Source: Bacillota bacterium
GTDB lineage: Bacteria > Bacillota > Limnochordia > Darwinibacteriales > Darwinibacteriaceae
Reading direction: 5' to 3'
Assembly: GCA_012799115.1 (NCBI GenBank)
Contig: JAAZLY010000002.1
Span: 1 to 19,762, forward strand
DNA: 19,762 nucleotides
The position numbers were made by a program, and so were the translations under genes. This document shows positions 13,851-19,762 of the stretch, piece by piece. Under the pieces are notes generated by a model. The model was not told the DNA's origin, did no database searches, and saw only the letters and a list, made by a program, of their open reading frames with translations. Numbering within the stretch: position 1 is the stretch's first letter; every line of letters begins with the position of its first letter.

Positions 13851-15354
13851 TTTTGCTCACATCCTCTAGGGCTCCAGTAAAGCGGAAGTTAATGAACGTG
13901 ATGGCCCCTGTAATCAAGAAGATAACGAGAGTGACAGCCGATGCTAATCCGTAGTCAATACCCCGGCCACTTTCGAAGGCCAAACGATAGGTATAGGAGA
14001 TCAGAATGTCGGTGTGGCCCGCAGGAGTCTGGGCTCCGACAATGGGTGGCCTACCCCTTGTCAAGAGATAGATGACGGAGAAGTTATTGAAGTTAAAGGA
14101 AAAAGACGAAACCAAGAGCGGTCCAACACTCACCATCAGAAGGGGCAAAGTGATATGCCGGAATTGTTGCCAACTTGTAGCGCCATCAACAAGGGCAGCC
14201 TCATACATTTCTGCCCCAATACTCTGCAGAGCCCCAAGACAAATGATCATCATATAAGGGAAACCCAACCACAAGTTCAAGATGATCAGAGCTACCTTGG
14301 CCCAAAATGGATCTTGCAGCCAAGGTACGGAAGACCCTATTGTGGCCTGCAGAATCTGGTTTATCACGCCAAGTTCCGTGTTGAATAAGCCTCGCCAAAT
14401 AAGCGCAGAGATAAAGGCGGGAATCGCATAGGGCAAGATCAAGAGGGAGCGATACATCTTGCGCAAGCGCAAATGGGGATCATTGAGCAAGATGGCCAGG
14501 AACAAGCCAACTACAAATGTTGTAGCCACACTGAGCAAGGCCCACTGAATCGTCCAGACAAAGACGCTAACAAAAGGACCCGTGATTTGTGGATTACCAA
14601 AGAGTCTACGGAAATTATCAAAACCGATGACAGCTCTAAAGCCTGGTGAAAGACGGGTTCCATCAGGCGCTTGGAAGTAGCCATTGATTGGCGTATAGAC
14701 CGTGCCTGTCTGCAAATCGATCAGTTGGTCGCTTTCTACATTGTAACTGTATTGCTGCAGATACACACTAAAGGAGTTGATATTCCGCATTCTCAGTTCA
14801 CGGGTATCGTCATAGGCGAAGGATTGCGCCGATAGCTCATTTGTCGCCTGTACAAGTTCTACTCTGCTTAACTCATGGAAAGCAGCTAGTTGCATCAGGA
14901 TGGGATCCCCTGCCTCAAGACGGGTAATCTCGCCGTCTCGACCTAACAATTGAGCTCCTTGGGCATCCGTAAACAAGAACCAGAGACTAGCCTGGGGATC
15001 GCGATATACTTGGAACGCATACTGTTCTGCACTGGGCTCAAGAGTATAGCGCTCTTCAAACTGGGCAATCACCTGTTCTTTGTTCAGGATATTACCAGTA
15101 CCATAGTTAGTAACGGAAATATAGACGGTATAAATGATGGGATACACGACCAGAAGTATCATAAAGAAAGACGCAGGTAGCAAGTACCTATAGGGGTACC
15201 CCTTTGGCGTAATAAAGATAAAGTTGGTTAAAAGTGCACCTAACAAGAGCAGGACAAAAACCAGATAGGCTTCTGCGTTTAAGAGAAATAGTGCAATCCA
15301 GATGAACACCACATTGAGCAGACCTAAAGTGATGCCCTTCATCATCTTGCCCAT
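13843..15354 (-). CDS. Sugar ABC transporter permease, MalF-like with large extracytoplasmic domain
   Basis: A 503-residue permease, close to the length of E. coli MalF and far longer than the roughly 300 residues of most sugar permeases. Two N-terminal helices (about 8-48) precede a third (about 58-82). Residues about 85-245 form a hydrophilic insert corresponding to the MalF P2 domain, which docks the binding protein. The transmembrane core follows from about 260. The EAA coupling loop is YEAALVDGATSWQQFRHITL (residues 384-403). ATG 15354 has a modest GGGTGAT site; ATG codons at residues 4-5 are alternatives. It lies 108 bases after malE, with two stem-loops in the gap, and overlaps malG by eight bases. 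Substrate probably maltose or maltodextrin, unproven. Confidence 0.92.
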   Translation of the reverse strand: MGKMMKGITLGLLNVVFIWIALFLLNAEAYLVFVLLLLGALLTNFIFITPKGYPYRYLLPASFFMILLVVYPIIYTVYISVTNYGTGNILNKEQVIAQFEERYTLEPSAEQYAFQVYRDPQASLWFLFTDAQGAQLLGRDGEITRLEAGDPILMQLAAFHELSRVELVQATNELSAQSFAYDDTRELRMRNINSFSVYLQQYSYNVESDQLIDLQTGTVYTPINGYFQAPDGTRLSPGFRAVIGFDNFRRLFGNPQITGPFVSVFVWTIQWALLSVATTFVVGLFLAILLNDPHLRLRKMYRSLLILPYAIPAFISALIWRGLFNTELGVINQILQATIGSSVPWLQDPFWAKVALIILNLWLGFPYMMIICLGALQSIGAEMYEAALVDGATSWQQFRHITLPLLMVSVGPLLVSSFSFNFNNFSVIYLLTRGRPPIVGAQTPAGHTDILISYTYRLAFESGRGIDYGLASAVTLVIFLITGAITFINFRFTGALEDVSKNV

Positions 15355-15390
15355 GCTTCATCACCCATTTCTTGAAGAACTAACAACATG

Positions 15391-15407
15391 CCTTGCCAAG
15401 GGCAAAG
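15391..15407 (-). repeat. Second small stem-loop in the malE-malF gap
   Basis: The minus strand reads CTTTGCC-CTT-GGCAAGG: seven pairs including one G-U, with a three-base loop. It follows directly after the larger stem-loop at 15410-15441. Confidence 0.45.
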
Positions 15408-15409
15408 CC

Positions 15410-15441
15410 GATTCCCCCTGGAGTTTTCTCCAAGGGGAATC
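15410..15441 (-). promoter_or_regulatory. Strong 14-bp stem-loop between malE and malF
   Basis: Fourteen continuous base pairs as minus-strand RNA (arms 15428-15441 and 15410-15423, one U-G) close a four-base AAAA loop, 21 bases after the malE stop. No U-tract follows, so it is not a standard terminator. In E. coli, repeats between malE and malF stabilise the upstream message and give more MalE than MalF. A similar role is the natural reading here. Confidence 0.65.
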
Positions 15442-15462
15442 AAAGGAATACTGTAAACGAGC

Positions 15463-16662
15463 TTAGTAACCGCTATCCTTGATTGTCTGGATAATCAGTT
15501 GAACTGCATTCTCAATGGCAGGTTGGGGTTCACTCTGCTCATTAATAACGAGTTCCAGAGCGTCACTCCATGCCGTCCAGACTGCGTTCATGGCAGGAAT
15601 GGCTGGCATAGGAATACCTTCAGCAGCAGACTCCATTACACCGCGCATATCGGGATCTTCGTTGATGATATCTGCGGCTGGTAGAAATGCTGTTGGACGT
15701 GGATCTCCTTCGTAAATGGCTAGCATCGTGTCTTTTGTGGCAACAAACTCATTGAGGAATAGGTTAGCCAGCATTTTGTTCTCGCTGAAAGCACTCATCA
15801 TAAAGCCTTGGGCACCAAGGAATGGCCTACCGAACTGTCCCTTGTAAGAAGGAATCTGTTGGAAACCATAGTTGATACCTGCGGAGCGTACGTCATTGAA
15901 CGCCCAAGGACCAGTAATCATTCCGGCTGCATTGCCGTTTTGGAAAAGGCTCATCATGGTATCATAGGGTGTAGCACGGGCCAGGATGCGTTCATCCATC
16001 AGGTATTCAAAGAGCTCGAACCCTTCTACGGCACCGGCATTAGCCAAACCTACATCGAGGGGATCCAAGACGCCGTCAGCATTCATGCCAAAGACATATC
16101 CGCCCAAGATGCTAAAGAATGGGAAGGTGTGATATGGATCGGGTTGAGGCATAACCAAAGCATACTTGCCTTCGTCTCTCAGCTTCATACCCACATCAAT
16201 CAGCTCTTCAAATGTCTGGAAACCGTCTTCGCCTGCCAGATCCTTGTTATAGATAAGGCCAATGGCTTCGATGGCATAAGGGATACCATAGTACTGTCCG
16301 CCCCAGGTAAAGGCATCGAGACCAGACTCGAGAAATAGCGATGGATCTGCCACATCGATGGGTTCAATGAGGCCGTCTGTTACTAGTTGGCCGAGCCAGT
16401 CGTGGGCTCCGACAATAATGTCGGGACCTTCACCGGTTGGAGCAACAATGGCGAGGTTGTCGCGAATGTCGCCAAAGGGTAGCTCCTGAATCTTAACGGT
16501 AATACCATACTCAACCACGAACTCCTTTGCCACCGCTGTTAGAATCGGGGCCCTTTCTCCATCAGACCAAATCAACAATTCTCCAGGAACAGATGCCATG
16601 ACCGGCATACTGACCAACGCAGCCAATACGAGCACGACCAATATCGTGGTTAATCTTTTCAT
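15463..16662 (-). CDS. Extracellular/periplasmic sugar-binding protein, MalE-like
   Basis: A 399-residue solute-binding protein for the adjacent MalF/MalG permeases. The N-terminus is a classical signal peptide (MKRLTT, hydrophobic core, cut predicted after A23 in PVMA-S), with no lipobox cysteine. The mature start GELLIWSDGERAPILTAVAKEF and the later segments GPDIIVGAHDWLGQL, IPYAIEAIGLIYNKDL, AGMITGPWAFNDVR and GRPFLGAQGFMMSAFSENK are typical of the maltose/maltodextrin SBP_bac family. ATG 16662 is preceded by GGAGGTG with a six-base gap; the extra codons up to 16704 precede that site and are leader. A soluble export signal suggests a periplasm, because single-membrane bacteria usually lipidate these proteins. 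The promoter and a LacI-type operator probably lie in 16730-16780. Confidence 0.92.
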   Translation of the reverse strand: MKRLTTILVVLVLAALVSMPVMASVPGELLIWSDGERAPILTAVAKEFVVEYGITVKIQELPFGDIRDNLAIVAPTGEGPDIIVGAHDWLGQLVTDGLIEPIDVADPSLFLESGLDAFTWGGQYYGIPYAIEAIGLIYNKDLAGEDGFQTFEELIDVGMKLRDEGKYALVMPQPDPYHTFPFFSILGGYVFGMNADGVLDPLDVGLANAGAVEGFELFEYLMDERILARATPYDTMMSLFQNGNAAGMITGPWAFNDVRSAGINYGFQQIPSYKGQFGRPFLGAQGFMMSAFSENKMLANLFLNEFVATKDTMLAIYEGDPRPTAFLPAADIINEDPDMRGVMESAAEGIPMPAIPAMNAVWTAWSDALELVINEQSEPQPAIENAVQLIIQTIKDSGY

Positions 16663-16731
16663 TTCTCGCACCTCCGTAAGATTGTCAATAGTTCGGCAGT
16701 ACAAAACTCTGAGAACCCATCACCTCCGCAA

Positions 16732-16745
16732 TGACAACGTTTGCA
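16732..16745 (-). promoter_or_regulatory. LacI/CcpA-type operator upstream of malE
   Basis: The minus strand reads TGCAAACGTTGTCA, centred on CG. It fits the catabolite-response consensus TGNAANCGNWNNCW at every specified base, and 14 of 15 when the flanking W is counted (G instead of A/T). It lies 70 bases upstream of the malE start, where it could act as a roadblock or repressor site for CcpA or a MalR-like regulator. Confidence 0.5.
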
Positions 16746-16916
16746 CTACTTAGTAAACAAATTAGAAGGTTAATCAACCCCCGCCTGTTGTTCTTCGCTA
16801 AGGGACTTCCGCTTCCTGCCTATTTTGTTAAGTCCAGGCAAAAAAAGTGCGATTTAACAATCTAACCGCTCATCAGCTGTCTCGGAGAATCTTCTGGGAC
16901 ATCCCCATGCTATTTA

Positions 16917-16925
16917 TGGTATACT
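16917..16925 (+). promoter_or_regulatory. Extended -10 promoter of thyX
   Basis: The sequence TGG-TATACT fits the extended -10 form (TGn-TATAAT, five of six). It ends 28 bases before the thyX start codon. There is no good -35, which extended -10 promoters tolerate. Confidence 0.6.
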
Positions 16926-16953
16926 GACAAAAACGTACGTAAGGAGGTTGCGT

Positions 16954-17661
16954 GTGGATAATCCAAGAATCAACGTCGGAGAACACGGCTATGTGCTGTT
17001 GAAGGACTGGATGGGTACCGATCTGTCTCCCGTCAACGACGCTAAGGTGAGTTTTGATAAAGAGAGTACTGAAATGGGTGAGCGAGAAGAAAGACTCTTG
17101 ACCTATCTTGCTGATCACGAGCACACATCGCCCTTTCGCCACTCGGTCTTGAAGTTTGAGGTTTATGCACCGCTTATGGTTGCTCGGCAATGGTGGAAAC
17201 ATGTGATAGGTAGCGAACATGGCGAAGGATATGATCGCCTGACAGCCTGGAACGAATCGAGTAGACGCTACATCACAGAAGAACCTACCTTCTTAATCCC
17301 TGCAGCCGATGCCTGGCGCCAAGTACCTGAGAATCGAAAACAAGGTAGTGGCGATAATCTTCCAACAAGTATTGGAGAACGATACACCGAGGAGCTACAA
17401 AGACATGTGAAGGAAAGCCTTAGGCTCTATGAACAGGCCCTAGAAGACCAGGTTTGTCCTGAGCAGGCCCGTCTATTTCTCCCCGCGTATGGACTCTACG
17501 TGCGCTGGGTTTGGACAGGCAGTCTACAGGCCGTTTCTCACTTCCTGAATCTTCGTCTCGATCAGGGAGCTCAGAAGGAAATTAGAGACTTTGCTGAGGC
17601 AGTAGAAACCCTAACCAGGGAGAAGTTCCCTATTGCCCTAGCCGCTCTCCTCAAAGCATAG
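16954..17661 (+). CDS. thyX: Flavin-dependent thymidylate synthase ThyX (variant signature motif)
   Basis: A 235-residue enzyme that methylates dUMP to dTMP with methylenetetrahydrofolate and reduced FAD. Family landmarks are EHTSPFRHSVLKFEV (56-70), MVARQWWKH (75-83), NESSRRY (100-106), LPAYGLYVRWVWTGSLQAVSHFLNLR (from residue 176) and AQKEIRDFA (206-214). The usual motif RHRxxSxNxxSxR is altered: it reads KHVIGS (82-87), then a 12-residue segment where one residue is usual, then NESSRRY. The start is GTG 16954, six bases after AAGGAGGT. A TTG at 16948 abuts the ribosome site and is unlikely. It is the only plus-strand gene, flanked by its own promoter and terminator, so it is a single-gene unit. 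The family is secure despite the motif change. Confidence 0.93.
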   Translation: MDNPRINVGEHGYVLLKDWMGTDLSPVNDAKVSFDKESTEMGEREERLLTYLADHEHTSPFRHSVLKFEVYAPLMVARQWWKHVIGSEHGEGYDRLTAWNESSRRYITEEPTFLIPAADAWRQVPENRKQGSGDNLPTSIGERYTEELQRHVKESLRLYEQALEDQVCPEQARLFLPAYGLYVRWVWTGSLQAVSHFLNLRLDQGAQKEIRDFAEAVETLTREKFPIALAALLKA

Positions 17662-17664
17662 AAG

Positions 17665-17710
17665 AAGCCGCCAACCCAAGGTCATCACCCTTGGGCCTGG
17701 CGGCTTTTTT
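17665..17710 (+). terminator. thyX: Intrinsic terminator of thyX
   Basis: A two-part stem: AAGCCGCCA/TGGCGGCTT outside (17665-17673, 17698-17706) and CCCAAGG/CCTTGGG inside (17675-17681, 17689-17695), followed by six T. It begins four bases after the stop codon. The converging VWA gene ends 15 bases away and may share the stem, but its side has no clean U-tract. Confidence 0.9.
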
Positions 17711-17724
17711 ACCGAGCTATCCAT

Positions 17725-18399
17725 CTATCTTTGGGGCGAACTCTTGGAGTGACGACCACCCCTGCGCCTATAATCGCCTTCAATCTCGTCTTTCCAGTCG
17801 TCAGGTAGCGCCCCATGTTGCCGGAACTGAGCCACTGCTTCGCTCATCACCGAGAAGTTCAGTTCAACGCCTGCCTGATCTGCATGGTAGCTTTGGGCCC
17901 GTTCTGGGCTAATTCCATAGTGCCGTGCGGTCTCTACCGCATCAATGTTCGCACCAAGGAAGACAAACTCCCAAGCTTCCTTCTCTTTGTAGTGCTCCAC
18001 TAGACTCTTGATCTTGGCAACCGTAAACTCGCGGCTACTATTCTCTTCGCCATCAGTAATGACGACAAACATCACCTGCTCGGCGCGATACTGGGGCGAT
18101 GTGCTTTGTTGGACCTTAGCGATTTTGCTAATGGTCATACCCATGGCATCAAGTAATGCAGTGGAACCCCCCACCTGATACTGCTCCTTGGTCATGGGTT
18201 CAATCGCCCGAATATCGATGCGATCATGGAGCAACTCATAACTATGGTCAAATAGTACAGTCGTCACCACGCACTCTCCCTGAATCTGCCTTTGCTTTTC
18301 TAGCATGGAGTTGTAGCCGCCGATGGTGTCGTTTTCCAACCCCGTCATGGACCCACTCTTGTCCAGGACAAAGACAAGTTCCATCAATCCCTCTTTCAC
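17725..18399 (-). CDS. von Willebrand factor A domain protein, TerY-like
   Basis: A 224-residue soluble protein that is essentially one VWA domain. The metal-ion-dependent adhesion site is complete: D12-K-S14-G-S16 (LDKSGSMTG), T79 (GGSTALLDAMG) and D115 (VITDGEENSS). There is no signal peptide or membrane helix, so it probably acts inside the cell as a protein-binding module, as in TerY-type proteins. The C-terminus ends in a basic, low-complexity tail (RRRGGRHSKSSPQR). The start is GTG 18399, seven bases after GGGAGGT; an ATG five codons in is a weaker choice. It follows the methyltransferase-like gene by 79 bases and may share its transcript. The partner and process are unknown. Confidence 0.88.
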   Translation of the reverse strand: MKEGLMELVFVLDKSGSMTGLENDTIGGYNSMLEKQRQIQGECVVTTVLFDHSYELLHDRIDIRAIEPMTKEQYQVGGSTALLDAMGMTISKIAKVQQSTSPQYRAEQVMFVVITDGEENSSREFTVAKIKSLVEHYKEKEAWEFVFLGANIDAVETARHYGISPERAQSYHADQAGVELNFSVMSEAVAQFRQHGALPDDWKDEIEGDYRRRGGRHSKSSPQR

Positions 18400-18457
18400 C
18401 TTCAGGACCTCCCTAAGTTATGTTACCTTAAGGATACTCCCAGATTCAGGCGTGCGG

Positions 18458-18474
18458 GTCGCTTTCCAAGCGAC
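18458..18474 (-). repeat. Perfect hairpin between the methyltransferase-like and VWA genes
   Basis: GTCGCTT and AAGCGAC (18458-18464, 18468-18474) form seven perfect pairs with a three-base loop, five bases after the methyltransferase-like stop codon. On the minus strand no T-run follows, so it is probably not an efficient terminator. It may set a message boundary. Confidence 0.4.
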
Positions 18475-18478
18475 AAAA

Positions 18479-19153
18479 TCACCAGAGGCCTGGAATCAGA
18501 CGATAACGAACTTTCTGTGCATAGTCCGCGTAACCCTGTAAACCTTGATGAAGCATCGTATCCTCTAGACTCGTTCGAATAACGATGATGATCCCGATCA
18601 CAACAGCTGTGAGGATAACATAGGGAGTGGCAAAAATGAGCGCAATACCTACGGCCGAGAGAAGTACCGCCAAATAGGTAGGGTGACGAACGAGTCTGTA
18701 AACTCCAGTGGTGATGACCTCTTGATTCCGATCGTTCTGAATCCGTGCTGTGGACTCCAGGTAGGTGTTAACCAGCAAAGCGGCCATAGCCAACACGATG
18801 GACAGAATCACAAAGACCATGCCAACCCAATAACACCCCTGATAGGGAACGGTTCCTTGCCACTCAAGACCAGCCACCAGATGGATTACAAAGAAGTGAA
18901 GGAGCCAATAGAGGCCCAAGAGCAACTTATCCCAAGGGGGAGAATCCGTGACCACTTTGCCACGTCGGCTTAAGGTCTCTTGATTCACTCTAAACATGAT
19001 CACCAACGAGATCAGAGCTGCCGCGAAGTTAGCACCAAAATACAGCCAGACATGCCAATTAAGACTGAAAGAGGCTCCCAGCGCAAAGAGGACAAGGCCC
19101 AAAATCCTCTGAATCAATACCCGCACACCATAACCCATTGCACCCTTGCTCAT
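18479..19153 (-). CDS. Isoprenylcysteine carboxyl methyltransferase (ICMT/PEMT)-like membrane protein
   Basis: A 224-residue polytopic protein with five to six hydrophobic segments. The ICMT/PEMT S-adenosylmethionine-binding signature is GVYRLVRHPTYLAVLLSAVG (150-169), followed by an acidic residue in RTSLEDTML (193-201) and a C-terminal YRLIPGLW. Bacteria lack prenylated CaaX proteins, so the substrate is not isoprenylcysteine; relatives methylate lipids or small molecules, or have unknown roles. ATG 19153 is preferred: it lies four bases after the macro-domain gene's stop, with GGGAGGG ten bases upstream. A start at 19204 would overlap that gene and add a non-family N-terminus. Co-transcribed with the macro-domain gene. 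Confidence 0.85.
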   Translation of the reverse strand: MSKGAMGYGVRVLIQRILGLVLFALGASFSLNWHVWLYFGANFAAALISLVIMFRVNQETLSRRGKVVTDSPPWDKLLLGLYWLLHFFVIHLVAGLEWQGTVPYQGCYWVGMVFVILSIVLAMAALLVNTYLESTARIQNDRNQEVITTGVYRLVRHPTYLAVLLSAVGIALIFATPYVILTAVVIGIIIVIRTSLEDTMLHQGLQGYADYAQKVRYRLIPGLW

Positions 19154-19157
19154 CTCA

Positions 19158-19762
19158 CTACATCCCTCCCAGAAGCGGCTGATCATAACTGAACAAGACT
19201 GCATTAATATCCATTACATTGTATTTCCCATGGATGATGAAGTACTCTACAATCACATCGAAGACCTGACTGCGGGAGAGGGCAAAACCAGCCCGTCTCA
19301 ACAGATCATTCGTTTCGTCCAAGGTAAGTTCCAAACCAATGGCAAGGGCGAGTACAGTACGTTTGCTCGGCAAGTAGCCTTTGTTACTCCGAATCTTGGA
19401 AAAAAGCCTGCGATCCAAGTTAGCCTTCTTGTACACGTCCACGTCATTCTTACCCTTTGCATCAATCAGGCGCAATAGGGTCACGGAGAAAGGTTCATCT
19501 AAATTACCAACCAAATCCTCTAGAGTCGGTGGAGCCTTCGGCTCTGCCAGGGTCGCGGAGTAGAGAACTTGACTCTCCATGGTCCGGTAATGATTCTTCC
19601 TACGCCGCCTCTCCAAGTCCTCATCTACATAATTGGCACCTAGGTAGTCAGCCACTTCACCTAGGAGCTCTTCACCTACCGCAAATGCCTTTCTATCGAA
19701 GACCACCAGGTAAACCTGGATCTCATGATCATCCAAGAAGTCTTCGATCGTACGCAGGGCTA
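19158..19762 (-). CDS. Macro-domain protein with C-terminal helical (HTH-like) domain; N-terminus beyond the window
   Basis: Two hundred residues are visible and the frame is open at the window edge. The first part, ALRTIEDFLDDHEIQVYLVVFDRKAF, matches the last helix and strand of a macro (ADP-ribose-binding) domain as found in O-acetyl-ADP-ribose deacetylase-like proteins. After a charged linker (about residues 40-90) comes a helical region with LDRRLFSKIRSNKGYLPSKRTVLALAIGLELTLDETNDLLRRAGFALS, the pattern of the XRE-like C-terminal domain that accompanies macro domains in Clostridia. It ends FDVIVEYFIIHGKYNV...LFSYDQPLLGGM. The predicted role is binding or hydrolysis of ADP-ribose derivatives linked to a regulatory domain. 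The macro catalytic loops lie outside the window, so activity cannot be judged. Apparent first gene of the right-hand run. Confidence 0.75.
   Translation of the reverse strand, partial: ALRTIEDFLDDHEIQVYLVVFDRKAFAVGEELLGEVADYLGANYVDEDLERRRRKNHYRTMESQVLYSATLAEPKAPPTLEDLVGNLDEPFSVTLLRLIDAKGKNDVDVYKKANLDRRLFSKIRSNKGYLPSKRTVLALAIGLELTLDETNDLLRRAGFALSRSQVFDVIVEYFIIHGKYNVMDINAVLFSYDQPLLGGM

Larger units (their letters stand above)
16663..16953. other. Divergent intergenic region between malE and thyX
   Basis: A 291-base noncoding stretch. It holds the malE ribosome site, a LacI/CcpA-like operator (16732-16745), a weak minus-strand -35-like TTGATT (16772-16777) without a clear -10, an inverted repeat TTGTTAA...TTAACAA (16825-16831 and 16854-16860, 22-base spacer), and the thyX promoter near 16920. 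No small gene or RNA gene was recognised. Confidence 0.6.

Noticed and set aside
15808..16338. 176-codon plus-strand frame inside malE
   Set aside because: It is antisense to a well-conserved binding-protein gene and shows no recognisable domain.
16672..16693. TTGACA just upstream of malE as a -35 box
   Set aside because: It lies only about 20 bases before the start codon, leaving no room for a -10 element and transcription start ahead of the ribosome site.
15463..16704. MalE starting at 16704
   Set aside because: The added 14 residues are polar and lie upstream of the GGAGGTG site, and would spoil the signal peptide.
1..19762. tRNA (including tRNA-Sec), rRNA, CRISPR array, insertion sequence
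   Set aside because: No cloverleaf-like noncoding stretch, evenly spaced repeats or transposase-like frames were seen; nearly all sequence is explained by the listed genes.

Overview
The window is a densely packed bacterial chromosome segment. The purine-rich Shine-Dalgarno sites (GGAGG-type), frequent GTG/TTG starts and the gene families present point to an anaerobic, Firmicutes/Clostridia- or Limnochordia-like bacterium that uses selenocysteine. The solute-binding protein has an ordinary signal peptide and no lipobox, which leaves open a two-membrane (diderm) envelope. Taxonomy is inference only. Every gene except thyX lies on the minus strand, so the layout below reads from the right edge leftward.

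Right end (19762-17725, minus): a macro-domain protein fused to a C-terminal helical/HTH-like domain (N-terminus outside the window), an isoprenylcysteine-methyltransferase-like membrane protein, and a von Willebrand A protein with an intact metal site. thyX (16954-17661, plus) stands alone with its own extended -10 promoter and a strong terminator. Its ThyX signature motif carries an insertion.

Sugar-import block (16662-12243, minus): malE-, malF- and malG-like genes followed by a lipoprotein gene and a terminator. No ATPase (malK) is present, so the ATPase is presumably encoded elsewhere. A LacI/CcpA-type operator lies upstream of malE, and two stem-loops separate malE from malF.

Middle block (11999-8095, minus): a membrane-anchored alpha/beta hydrolase, a flavodoxin, an APH-type kinase and a MATE exporter. 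The hydrolase leader contains an intrinsic terminator.

Selenium block (8083-3401, minus): a cytosolic YwrD-like gamma-glutamyltransferase, then a cysteine desulfurase, a DUF3343 Se/S-carrier-like protein, selD and yedF, overlapping or nearly so. The key observation is that selD does not begin at the apparent start near 4920. Its reading frame continues upstream through an in-frame TGA (4993-4995) at the catalytic position, followed by a compact hairpin resembling a bacterial SECIS. SelD is therefore very probably a selenoprotein of 342 residues. The desulfurase and carrier would mobilise and hand over selenium, SelD makes selenophosphate, and YedF is a selenium-associated accessory protein.

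Left end (3381-1, minus): a TIM-barrel sugar-phosphate isomerase/epimerase-like protein, an AAC(3)-family acetyltransferase and an HD-domain phosphohydrolase, all tightly coupled, then a partial Na+/H+ antiporter. No tRNA, rRNA, CRISPR array or insertion sequence was recognised.
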